From Candidatus Latescibacterota bacterium (GTDB lineage: Bacteria; JAAXHH01), in NCBI GenBank assembly GCA_012270975.1, contig JAAXHH010000141.1, positions 58,335 to 122,334 of the forward strand: a stretch of DNA of 64,000 bases, given 5' to 3'. Position numbers and translations under genes: made by a program. This document shows, one piece after another, positions 15,983-24,759 of this stretch (position 1 is the stretch's first letter; every line of letters starts with the position of its first letter). The notes below the pieces were generated by a model. It was given only the letters and a program-made list of their open reading frames with translations, had not been told where the DNA came from and did no database searches.

Positions 15983-17305
15983 ATGACCGCGCAGAACAGG
16001 CTGGTAACCGAATACGACAAGTTCCTCGACTGCGTGCACTGCGGTCTGTGCCTGCCGGCCTGCCCGACGTATTCGGAACTCGGCCTCGAAATGGACTCCC
16101 CCCGGGGCCGCATCCACCTGATGCGGGCCTACGCGGACGAGCGTATCGAACTCACGGATAACTTCGAGCGGCACATTGACCAGTGCCTGAACTGCCGCGC
16201 GTGTGAAACAGCCTGTCCCGCGGGCGTCCACTACGGCAGCCTGGTCGAGGCGGCCCGCGCGGAGATCGTGGAAAAGCGTCCCCGTTCCGCTTCGGAGAGG
16301 GCGCTGAGGTGGCTCGTTTTCGACAAGTTGTTGCCTTCGCGTTTCATACTCTCCGCCGCTTTTCTTCCAATGCGTATTTACCAGTTGACTGGACTGCAAT
16401 GGCTCGTTCGCAGGCTGGGATTGACAAAACTGCTTCCATCCCGTCTTCGCGACATGGTGTCTATGATGCCCTCCCTGCCCGGCTCTTCATTGAAGGGTCA
16501 GTTGAAGCCCTTCATGCCGGCCCGGGGCGAGGCGGCATACCGCGTGGGTATGGTAACGGGTTGTGTGATGAACGAGATGTTCACCCACGTAAACATCGCC
16601 ACGGCGCGCGTGTTGAACGAGAATGGATGCGATGTCGTGATACCCCGGCAGCAGACCTGCTGCGGTGCGCTTCAGGTACACGCCGGTGAACGTGACACCG
16701 CGCAGACGCTCGCCCGGAAGAACATCGACGCTTTCGAAGACGCGAAAGTAGATGCGGTCATCATAAACGCCGCGGGTTGCGGAGCCCAGTTGAAAGAATA
16801 CGGCGAGCTCCTGGCCGGCGATCCGGCGTACCGGGACCGCGCCCATGCTTTTTCCGACATGGTAAAGGACGTGCACGAGTTCCTTGCCGAGATCCCGGTC
16901 AAAGCGGAGATGGGAACCGTCGCCGTAAGAGTCGCCTACCATGACGCATGTCACCTCGCCCATGGGCAGCGCATCCGCGAGCAACCCCGTGACCTGCTGA
17001 GCCGGATTCCCGGCCTCGAACTCGTTGAACTGGAGGAATCGGACTGGTGCTGCGGCAGCGCGGGAGTGTATAACATCACCCATCCCGAAATGGCGGACAG
17101 GCTGCTTGCCCGGAAGATGGGTCACGTCAGGCAGGCGCGGCCCGATGTGGTGGCGACCGGAAACCCGGGATGCATATTGCAGATTCAGCATGGCATTCGC
17201 CGGGAGGGAAGGGAAATCGAGGTCCTGCATCCCGTGGAACTGCTTGATCGCGCCTATCGAACCAGGCGAGAAGAAAAGCAAACCGTACAATCTGCGGAGA
17301 CTTAA
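15983..17305 (+). CDS. glcF: Glycolate oxidase iron-sulfur subunit
   Basis: 440 residues. Two [4Fe-4S] ferredoxin motifs (CVHCGLCLPACP near residue 17 and CLNCRACETACP near 68) are followed by two cysteine-rich CCG domains (CCGALQ near 223 and DWCCGSAG near 355), the standard GlcF layout. GlcF passes electrons from the FAD subunits GlcD/GlcE during glycolate oxidation to glyoxylate. No glcD or glcE lies in the window, so the flavin partner must be elsewhere, or this protein serves another 2-hydroxyacid dehydrogenase. Followed after 11 bases by pepA. Confidence 0.92.
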   Translation: MTAQNRLVTEYDKFLDCVHCGLCLPACPTYSELGLEMDSPRGRIHLMRAYADERIELTDNFERHIDQCLNCRACETACPAGVHYGSLVEAARAEIVEKRPRSASERALRWLVFDKLLPSRFILSAAFLPMRIYQLTGLQWLVRRLGLTKLLPSRLRDMVSMMPSLPGSSLKGQLKPFMPARGEAAYRVGMVTGCVMNEMFTHVNIATARVLNENGCDVVIPRQQTCCGALQVHAGERDTAQTLARKNIDAFEDAKVDAVIINAAGCGAQLKEYGELLAGDPAYRDRAHAFSDMVKDVHEFLAEIPVKAEMGTVAVRVAYHDACHLAHGQRIREQPRDLLSRIPGLELVELEESDWCCGSAGVYNITHPEMADRLLARKMGHVRQARPDVVATGNPGCILQIQHGIRREGREIEVLHPVELLDRAYRTRREEKQTVQSAET

Positions 17306-17316
17306 GCGATAGACCC

Positions 17317-18813
17317 ATGCAAATCGACTTGAAAGCCGGGCGTATCGGATCTGAAAACGATACCACCGTAGTCATCGGGTTATTCAAAGAGGACAAGCTG
17401 GAGGAAGACGACTCTTCCGGCATGGAATCCGCTCTACGCCGTTATCTGCGTGAGATACTGGCGATGGGGGACTTCAAGGGCAATGGCGAGGAAGTCGCGG
17501 TACTGTACCCGCGGGGTCTGGCCCCTCCCAGCCGGGTGATCCTGGTCGGGCTCGGAGAACGGGAAGTATTCGACCCGGAATCGGCCCGGCGCGCTTCAGG
17601 TGTCGCCGTCAAAAAGGCCATGAAGCTCGGCGTGACGGAACTTTCGACGGCCATACACGGGCTGGACGGTGGGATCCTTTCGCCGGAAGACTGTGCGCAG
17701 GCCACCGTGGAAGGACTGTTACTGGGTGCCTATCGTTATGATGATTTCAAGACCGATGGGTCTGATGAATCCAGTCTGGTGAGCCTGACGGTCCTAATCC
17801 CGCGACGCGCGCAGGCCCGTGACATCGGGGACGGGATCGAAGCCGGCCGAATAACTGCCGCGGGTACGATCCTGGCACGGGACCTGTCCAACGCGCCCGG
17901 CAACGCCCTGCCGCCGCGCAAGCTGGCCGCCGCCGCCCGCCGAATGGCGTCGAATACCGGTCTGGCCTGCCGGATCCTGACCCGAAAGCATATCGAAGAA
18001 GAACGCATGGGTGCGTTGCTCGCCGTCAACGCCGGCAGTGAGGAACCTCCGCGTTTCATTGTGCTGGAGTACGGTGAACCTGCCGACGACCGGGATACCA
18101 TCGTGCTCATCGGGAAGGGCATCACGTTTGACAGCGGGGGCATATCCATCAAGCCGAGCGGCGGCATGGAGGACATGAAGCACGACATGTCGGGCGCGGC
18201 CGCCGTGGTCGGCGCCATGCATTCGATCGGCCTGCTGAAACCGCCCATTCACGTGGTGGGGCTCATACCGGCCACGGAGAACCTGCCGGACGGCAGGGCG
18301 TTGAAGCCCGGCGACGTCATCACGACCCTCTCGCGGAAGACGATCGAAGTCGTAAACACAGACGCCGAGGGGCGCCTCGTACTGGCCGACGCCCTGGGAT
18401 ACGCGGGTCGGTACCAGCCGGCCGCCGTGGTCGATCTCGCGACGTTGACGGGGGCCTGCGTCGTGGCCCTGGGTCACGCCGGGTCCGGGATGATGGGTAA
18501 CGACGAAACACTGCTGGACCGGGTACGCGCGGCAGGCGAGGTCTCCGGTGAGCGGGTGTGGCCACTGCCGCTGTGGAAGGAATACCACGATCAGATCAAG
18601 AGCCATGTGGCCGACGTCAAGAATACCGGCGGCCGATGGGGGGGCGCCCTGACCGCCGGTGCCTTTCTGGAGAAGTTCGTCGATCGCCCCTGGGTGCACC
18701 TCGACATCGCGGGCACGGCCTACACGGAATCGAACAAGCCCTATTGCCCGAGGGGGGCCACCGGGGTGGGGGTTCGGCTGCTTGTCCAGCTGGTAAAGGA
18801 TTGGAACCCCTGA
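17317..18813 (+). CDS. pepA: Leucyl aminopeptidase (M17)
   Basis: 498 residues, normal for PepA. The N-terminal domain is divergent; the C-terminal catalytic domain holds the two-metal site: GKGITFDSGG (Lys, Asp), MKHDMSGAAA (Asp) and NTDAEGRLVLADAL (Asp, Glu, Arg), which is the M17 signature. It hydrolyses N-terminal residues of peptides in the cytoplasm. It follows glcF by 11 bases and precedes a metallophosphoesterase by 3 bases, so the three are probably transcribed together. Confidence 0.96.
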   Translation: MQIDLKAGRIGSENDTTVVIGLFKEDKLEEDDSSGMESALRRYLREILAMGDFKGNGEEVAVLYPRGLAPPSRVILVGLGEREVFDPESARRASGVAVKKAMKLGVTELSTAIHGLDGGILSPEDCAQATVEGLLLGAYRYDDFKTDGSDESSLVSLTVLIPRRAQARDIGDGIEAGRITAAGTILARDLSNAPGNALPPRKLAAAARRMASNTGLACRILTRKHIEEERMGALLAVNAGSEEPPRFIVLEYGEPADDRDTIVLIGKGITFDSGGISIKPSGGMEDMKHDMSGAAAVVGAMHSIGLLKPPIHVVGLIPATENLPDGRALKPGDVITTLSRKTIEVVNTDAEGRLVLADALGYAGRYQPAAVVDLATLTGACVVALGHAGSGMMGNDETLLDRVRAAGEVSGERVWPLPLWKEYHDQIKSHVADVKNTGGRWGGALTAGAFLEKFVDRPWVHLDIAGTAYTESNKPYCPRGATGVGVRLLVQLVKDWNP

Positions 18814-18816
18814 TCC

Positions 18817-19584
18817 ATGCGCATCGTTCAGCTTTCCGATCCCCACATCGTGCCGGCGGCCCGGCAGCCCGTGCACGGCCAGGACACCCTGGAACGCCTG
18901 CGCGCCGCCGTAGATGCCGTTAACCGGCTCAGCCCCTCACCCGATCTCGTCGTCATGACGGGCGACCAGGCCAGCGACGAAGCCGAAGACTCCTACCAGT
19001 GTTTAAAAGACGTTCTTTCCAGTCTCCGCTTTCCCTGTCACATGGCCATGGGCAATCACGACTCGAGACCGGTATTCCGCCGGATCATGCTGGAAGACCC
19101 CGTGGTGAATCCGGACCGGTATTACTATACGCTGGACCGGAAAGGCCACCGGGTTATCGTGCTCGATACCCAGGAGGAAGGAGAGGTTGCAGGAAGACTT
19201 GACGATGGCCAGTTGGATTGGCTGGAGCGGGAGTTGTCGTCTGGCGTTCCCTCCATCATCTGCATGCATCACCCGCCGGTACCGGTGGGCGTCCCCTGGA
19301 TGGACGACCTGATTCTGCAGGAAACCGGGCGCTTTCTTCGGATATGCGCAGCCGCAGCCTCGTTGAGGCTCATCCTGTGCGGTCACGTACACCATGCCTT
19401 TCGAATAGAACTGGATCATGCCACAGTACTGACCGCACCGAGCGTGGGCCTGCAGTTTCGAAAGGAGCCCGTGATCAAGGCTGACGGCACCCGCGTCATA
19501 GCGACAGACGAACCGGCGGCGTTTCGAATCGTCGATCTGGATGGGGACGAATGGAAAACATCGCTACACCAACTCCCCTTGTAA
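18817..19584 (+). CDS. Calcineurin-like metallophosphoesterase, CpdA type
   Basis: 255 residues with the metal-binding series D-x-H (SDPHIV), GDQ, GNHD (MGNHDSR), MHHPP and CGHVHH in the right order, matching the class III phosphodiesterases that include CpdA (3',5'-cAMP phosphodiesterase). Cytoplasmic, no signal peptide. Whether cAMP is the substrate cannot be told from sequence. It starts 3 bases after the pepA stop. Confidence 0.85.
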   Translation: MRIVQLSDPHIVPAARQPVHGQDTLERLRAAVDAVNRLSPSPDLVVMTGDQASDEAEDSYQCLKDVLSSLRFPCHMAMGNHDSRPVFRRIMLEDPVVNPDRYYYTLDRKGHRVIVLDTQEEGEVAGRLDDGQLDWLERELSSGVPSIICMHHPPVPVGVPWMDDLILQETGRFLRICAAAASLRLILCGHVHHAFRIELDHATVLTAPSVGLQFRKEPVIKADGTRVIATDEPAAFRIVDLDGDEWKTSLHQLPL

Positions 19585-19608
19585 CTGACGCCTTACCGGT
19601 CTGAGTAC

Positions 19609-21282
19609 ATGTTAATCGATGATCTGAGGGAAATACAGGCGCGTCACGGCTATCTGCCCGAAGAGGAACTGATATCCCTTTCGGAACGCAAGGGCATTCC
19701 CCTTTACGAAGTGCATGGCGTGGCCAGTTTCTATCCCCATTTCAGGTTGCAACCACCTCCCGAGACCACGCTTCGGGTCTGCACCGATCTCTCTTGCCAT
19801 CTCCACGGTGCCCGCCACGTGCTGGAAACGCTGCGGGAAACCGTGGACTGCGCTGGGCTGGACCAGTGGGACGTATCCGAAACGTCCTGCCTCGGACAGT
19901 GCGACGGCGCTCCTGCGGTATCGATCAACGATCGCAGTTACCGGGGCATGGCGGAAAACCGCCTCGGAGCCTACGTAGCGCGGCTTGCCCGGGACGGCCG
20001 GGCCGCCCGCCAACCCGTCAGACGGCCGGCCAACCCTGGGCTCATCGATCCCTACGACCATCCCCTGGCCGCCGAATCCCTGAAACAGTGGATTTCCGGA
20101 GATGCGGGCCGGCTCGTGGAGACCATCAAGGACAGCGGACTGCGCGGTATGGGCGGCGCCGGGTTCCCGACCGGCGTCAAGTGGGACCTGGTCAGGGAAA
20201 CGGACGCCGAGGTCAAATACGCGATCTGCAACGCGGATGAGAGCGAACCCGGCACGTTCAAGGACCGCGAGATCCTGTACCATTATCCCCATCTCGTCAT
20301 CGAGGGCATGATCCTGGGCGGCCTCGCCGTCGGCGCACGCCAGGGATACCTGTTCCTGCGACACGAATACGACCGTGAGCGCGAGGTCCTCGCACGGACC
20401 ATCAGGGCGTTCTACTCGGCCGGATACCTGGGTGATGACATCCTGGACACGGATCGGTCTTTCCACGTGGAGATATTCGACAGCCCCGGCGGATATATCT
20501 GCGGTGAGGAAACGGCCCTGCTGGAAGCGATGGAGGGAAAACGGGCCGAGCCCCGGAACAAGCCGCCGTTTCCGGGTACCCACGGGCTGCACGGCCAACC
20601 CACGCTGATCAACAACGTCGAGACATTCGCCTGGGTGCCCGCCATACTGCAACGAGGCGCGGACTGGTTCCAATCCCAGGGAGTAAACGGCGCTTCGGGA
20701 CTGAAGTACATTGCGCTCAGTGGTCATGTCGAACGGCCGGGGGTCTATGAAATCCCGCTCGGGACGCGGGTAGGCGATCTCATCAATGACTATGGCGGGG
20801 GCGTTTCCAGGGGGCGGAAACTGAAAGCCTTTGCGCCGGGCGGGGCATCGTCGGGTTTCCTGCCTGCGACCATGGCGGACATACCGCTCGATTTCAAGTC
20901 GCTGTCGGAAGCGGGATCCATGCTGGGTTCCGGCGCTGTCGTTGTCGTGGCCGAAGGCGTCGACATGGCGGATCTGGCGCGCAACGTGGTCACGTTCTTC
21001 CGCAACGAGTCCTGCGGCAAGTGCGTTCCCTGCCGTACCGGCACGGCCTATCTGGTTCAGCTGCTGGATACCGTACTGGAAAAGGGCGCCGAAGCCGATA
21101 CGCTGGAACCCGTAGCGGACGTTGCCGAAGCGATGGAACTCACCTCCATCTGCGGTCTGGGCCAGGCGGCTGCCCTGCCGCTCACCTCTGCGCTCAGGCA
21201 TTTCCCGGCCGAATTCGAAAACCCCCGCCGGCATGGGGCGAACCGCCACACGGAGGATGTCAGGGGTGGTTCGGATGAGTAA
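19609..21282 (+). CDS. Fused NuoE-NuoF-like NAD(H)-oxidizing subunit of formate dehydrogenase (FdsG-FdsB fusion)
   Basis: 557 residues. The first ~130 are a NuoE/FdsG thioredoxin-fold [2Fe-2S] domain with Cys58, Cys63, Cys94 and Cys98. The rest is NuoF/FdsB: the FMN/NAD loop GMGGAGFPTGVKW, CNADESEPGTFKDRE, YICGEETALLE, and the [4Fe-4S] motif ESCGKCVPCRTG plus a later Cys (SICGLGQ). The two are normally separate proteins. The next gene is the catalytic subunit and its ATG overlaps this stop by 8 bases. Together they should form a soluble NAD+-dependent formate dehydrogenase. Confidence 0.9.
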   Translation: MLIDDLREIQARHGYLPEEELISLSERKGIPLYEVHGVASFYPHFRLQPPPETTLRVCTDLSCHLHGARHVLETLRETVDCAGLDQWDVSETSCLGQCDGAPAVSINDRSYRGMAENRLGAYVARLARDGRAARQPVRRPANPGLIDPYDHPLAAESLKQWISGDAGRLVETIKDSGLRGMGGAGFPTGVKWDLVRETDAEVKYAICNADESEPGTFKDREILYHYPHLVIEGMILGGLAVGARQGYLFLRHEYDREREVLARTIRAFYSAGYLGDDILDTDRSFHVEIFDSPGGYICGEETALLEAMEGKRAEPRNKPPFPGTHGLHGQPTLINNVETFAWVPAILQRGADWFQSQGVNGASGLKYIALSGHVERPGVYEIPLGTRVGDLINDYGGGVSRGRKLKAFAPGGASSGFLPATMADIPLDFKSLSEAGSMLGSGAVVVVAEGVDMADLARNVVTFFRNESCGKCVPCRTGTAYLVQLLDTVLEKGAEADTLEPVADVAEAMELTSICGLGQAAALPLTSALRHFPAEFENPRRHGANRHTEDVRGGSDE

Positions 21283-24091
21283 GGGTAAAGTAACACTGAC
21301 GATTGACGGCTTCAGCGTTACCGCGCCGGAAGGCGCCACGATCTGGGAAGCGGCCCGGTCGGCCGGCATCGAAATTCCCACCCTGTGCCACGATCCCAAA
21401 CTGAACCCGGTCGCCGTGTGCCGCGTGTGCGCGGTCGACGTCGAAAACTCCCGGACGCTGCCGGCGGCCTGTATCCGCCAGGTCGAAGAAGGGATGGCGG
21501 TGCGCACGGATACGGATCGGGTACGCCGGGCGCGTCGTACCCTGGTGGAACTGCTCGAGTCCGGTCAGCCCTCCGAGGAGACACGGCGCAAACCGCCGGC
21601 ACAGGACGAACTGGCGCAACTGGGCAGACTGCTGCAGGCGGACCCGTCGCGGTATGCGTCAAACTGTTCAACCCCGGTAGTGGAGCATGACCTGTCTTCG
21701 CCTGTCATCGCGGTGGACCATAACGCCTGTATTTTGTGCGACCGGTGTATCCGCGCCTGCGACGACGTCCAGGTCAACGACGTCATCGGCCGCGCCGGCA
21801 AGGGATGTCATACCCGCATCGTTTTCGATAACGACCGTCCCATGGGGAACTCCTCCTGTGTCTCCTGCGGCGAATGCGTGGCCGCCTGTCCCACCGGCGC
21901 CCTGACGGACATCCCCCTGGTCGAGACGGGCCGCGTAATCCCTGAAACCGAATCGAGTAGAGTCGACTCGGTCTGTCCCTATTGCGGGGTGGGATGCGGG
22001 ATTTCGTACCACGTACAGGACAACCGAATCGTACATGTGACGGGACGGGAAGACACCCACACCGAGGGCCGGCTGTGTGTCAAGGGCAGATACGGCTACG
22101 ACTATACTCACCATCCGCAGAGACTCCTGAAACCGCTCATCAGGCGGGAGGACGCCTATCCGAAGCGGCCGCTTTCGGCGGACTTCCGGGATTACCGGGA
22201 GTTCCGGCGCTCGCTGCGGTCGCCGGAATGGAACGACCGCATACGGGAGGTATTCCGTGAGGCCGAATGGGACGAGGCGCTGGATCTGGCGGCGCGCAGA
22301 CTGTTGGAGATCAAGTCAACGTTAGGGCCGGGCGCGCTGGCCGGTTTCGGGTCGGCCAAAGTCACCAACGAGGAAGCCTATCTTTTCCAGAAGTTGATTC
22401 GCGTGGTCTTCGGTACCAACAACGTCGACCACTGCACGCGCCTCTGTCACGCCTCGTCCGTGGCGGCCCTCACTGAGGCGATCGGAAGCGGGGCCGTGTC
22501 GAACGCATTCCAGGAGGTCTTTGAAACCGACGTCATCTTCGTGATCGGTTCCAATACGGAAGACAACCATCCCGTGGCCGCTTCCTACATGAAACAGGCC
22601 GTCGATCGCGGCGCGAAGATGATCGTTCTCGATCCCAGGCGCCCGACCATCGCCGACCACGCCACCCGGTACGTACGGTTCAAGCCCGGCACGGACATTG
22701 CGTTGCTGAACGGACTGATGCACGTGATTCTGCGCGAGGGGCTGCAGGATCGGCATTTCATCGCCCAAAGAACGGAACACTTCGATTCCCTCGAGCCGGT
22801 CCTGCGGTCATACACGCCGGAACTGACCTCGCAGATAACCGGCGTTCCCGTCCCGGTGATCGAACAGATCGCCGTCGAGTACAGCCGCGCGCGGCGCGCG
22901 ATGGTTTTCTGGGGCATGGGGATCAGCCAGCATGTCAACGGCACGGACAATGCCCGGGCCCTGATCTCCCTTTGCCTCATGACCGGGAACATCGGACGCC
23001 CGGGCACTGGGCTGCACCCGCTTCGGGGACAGAACAACGTCCAGGGCGCTTCGGACGTGGGACTGATTCCGCGATTCTATCCGGGCTATCAGCCTGCAGA
23101 TGATCCGGAAGTCCGGAAGCGATTCGAGAAGGCATGGGACACGGATCTCGACCCGCGTTCGGGTCTGACGGTCGTGGAAATCATGCACGGCGCCCTCGAA
23201 GGCCGCATCGCGGGCATGTTCATGATGGGGGAGAATCCCTTCCTTTCCGACCCGAACATGAACAAGGTCCGGAAGGCCCTGCAGAGCCTGTCCTTTCTCG
23301 TCGTGCAGGACATCTTCCTGACCGAGACCGCCGAGTTTGCGGACGTGATCCTGCCCGCTTCCACCGGGGCGGAGAAGCGGGGGACCTACGTCAACACGAA
23401 CCGCATGGTGCAGATCGGAAGACAGGCGCTGGATCCACCCGGAGAAGCCCGCCTGGACGGAGACATCCTGATCGACCTCGCCAACCGGATGATCCGCATG
23501 GAGCAAGGGGACAACGGTCCGTGCTGGGACTACGGCGATCCGGAAGCGGTATGGGAGGAAATCGTCTCGCTGACGCCGATCTTCAACGGCATCACCTACG
23601 AAGCGATGGAGCGGGAAACCGTGGTATGGCCGCTGGAAGAGCCGGTCCTGTTCACCGATTCCTTTCCCCGCGGCCGAGGCAGATTCACCCCCGTGTCCTT
23701 CGCCCCGCCGGATGAACTGCCGGACGAGCAGTATCCCTACGTCCTGAATACGGGCCGCGTCCTGCAGCACTGGCACACGGGCACCATGACCCGCCGGGCC
23801 CGGGCTCTCGACGCCATATCCCCGGAACCCTTCGTGGAGATGACGCCCCGGGATCTGCAGTGCCTGGGTGTCGAAGACGGCGATCCCGTGGTCGTCTCTT
23901 CCCGCCGCGGTGCCATCACACTGAAGTCGAAGTCGTCGACGCGCGTGGCCGACGGCAATGTTTTCATCCCCTTCCACTTCAAGGAAGCCGCCGCCAATAT
24001 CCTGACCAACGACGCCCTCGACCCCGACGGCAAGATCCCCGAATTCAAATTCTGCGCGGTGGCCGTAAGACCCGTGACATCAGGGACATAA
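21275..24091 (+). CDS. Formate dehydrogenase catalytic (alpha) subunit, cysteine type
   Basis: 938 residues. N-terminal plant-type [2Fe-2S] ferredoxin (Cys38, 49, 52, 66), two [4Fe-4S] ferredoxin motifs (CILCDRCIRAC, CVSCGECVAAC), then the molybdopterin domain with its own [4Fe-4S] set (CPYCGVGCG...GRLCVKG). The catalytic position, Sec in E. coli FdhF, is Cys in DHCTRLCHASS; no in-frame UGA is needed. The C-terminal part ends with the Mo-cofactor binding beta-barrel (QHWHTGTMTRR). It oxidises formate to CO2 and sends electrons through the FeS chain to the fused E-F subunit. ATG 21275 has an AGGGG 8 bases upstream. No fdhD-like sulfurtransferase gene lies nearby. Confidence 0.93.
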   Translation: MSKGKVTLTIDGFSVTAPEGATIWEAARSAGIEIPTLCHDPKLNPVAVCRVCAVDVENSRTLPAACIRQVEEGMAVRTDTDRVRRARRTLVELLESGQPSEETRRKPPAQDELAQLGRLLQADPSRYASNCSTPVVEHDLSSPVIAVDHNACILCDRCIRACDDVQVNDVIGRAGKGCHTRIVFDNDRPMGNSSCVSCGECVAACPTGALTDIPLVETGRVIPETESSRVDSVCPYCGVGCGISYHVQDNRIVHVTGREDTHTEGRLCVKGRYGYDYTHHPQRLLKPLIRREDAYPKRPLSADFRDYREFRRSLRSPEWNDRIREVFREAEWDEALDLAARRLLEIKSTLGPGALAGFGSAKVTNEEAYLFQKLIRVVFGTNNVDHCTRLCHASSVAALTEAIGSGAVSNAFQEVFETDVIFVIGSNTEDNHPVAASYMKQAVDRGAKMIVLDPRRPTIADHATRYVRFKPGTDIALLNGLMHVILREGLQDRHFIAQRTEHFDSLEPVLRSYTPELTSQITGVPVPVIEQIAVEYSRARRAMVFWGMGISQHVNGTDNARALISLCLMTGNIGRPGTGLHPLRGQNNVQGASDVGLIPRFYPGYQPADDPEVRKRFEKAWDTDLDPRSGLTVVEIMHGALEGRIAGMFMMGENPFLSDPNMNKVRKALQSLSFLVVQDIFLTETAEFADVILPASTGAEKRGTYVNTNRMVQIGRQALDPPGEARLDGDILIDLANRMIRMEQGDNGPCWDYGDPEAVWEEIVSLTPIFNGITYEAMERETVVWPLEEPVLFTDSFPRGRGRFTPVSFAPPDELPDEQYPYVLNTGRVLQHWHTGTMTRRARALDAISPEPFVEMTPRDLQCLGVEDGDPVVVSSRRGAITLKSKSSTRVADGNVFIPFHFKEAAANILTNDALDPDGKIPEFKFCAVAVRPVTSGT

Positions 24092-24189
24092 GGGATTCTC
24101 TGCAGAAACAGTCGATGCCGCCCATCGCGATTCCGCCTCCCTCCCAGGAAGTTCCTCTCGTGTCCGGTGCATAACCTGGGGACACGGCT

Positions 24190-24759
24190 TTGAAACTCTT
24201 TCGCTCCGATACTCGTAGTAGAGGTATGAACTCGACCGCAGGCAGCCGTCGCGCACCGGATCAGGATTTCGACAAGACCCACCAAACGCACTACCGGCGG
24301 ATTCTCGCACTCTGCCGATATCTCCTGAAGTCTATCGATGATGCCGAGGACGCGGCGCAGGAAGTCTTCTTCCGCGCATACCTGAAGCGCTCGACCGTAG
24401 ACAGTTCGAAGTCATACCTGAACTGGCTGTTGAAAATAGCCACCAATCATTGTCTTGACCTGCTGCGTCGTCGAAGCAGCGAGGCCAGGATCTATGAATC
24501 CATCGATCCCGACCGGATAGGTCCTTCCCGGGTCTCCGAGGACACCCTCGATTTTCTCGTCCGGGCCGAAAAGGGCGAACGAGTGCGATCAGCAATACAG
24601 TCGCTTTCCGACAAGTATCGCATACCGCTCGTGCTTGCCTACTATAACGAGTTCACCTACGAAGAAATCGGCGAAACGCTCGAACTGAACAGGAATACGG
24701 TGGCGACGCTGATTTTACGCGCCAAGCAACGATTGCGAGAGGAGTTGAAGGGACTATGA
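24190..24759 (+). CDS. ECF sigma-70 family factor
   Basis: 189 residues. Region 2 spans about residues 36-100 with DDAEDAAQEVFFRAY and the NWLLKIATNHCLDLLRRR helix that contacts the -10 element; region 4 spans about 133-185 with the helix-turn-helix FTYEEIGETLELNRNTV. Size and two-region layout define an ECF sigma factor. TTG at 24190 has GGGGA upstream; ATG at 24226 is the alternative. The stop overlaps the ATG of the anti-sigma gene (ATGA), so the two are translated in equal ratio, as expected for a sigma/anti-sigma pair. Confidence 0.93.
   Translation: MKLFRSDTRSRGMNSTAGSRRAPDQDFDKTHQTHYRRILALCRYLLKSIDDAEDAAQEVFFRAYLKRSTVDSSKSYLNWLLKIATNHCLDLLRRRSSEARIYESIDPDRIGPSRVSEDTLDFLVRAEKGERVRSAIQSLSDKYRIPLVLAYYNEFTYEEIGETLELNRNTVATLILRAKQRLREELKGL

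Noticed and set aside
22420..22480. Selenocysteine site in formate dehydrogenase
   Set aside because: The catalytic codon encodes Cys and no in-frame TGA is present.
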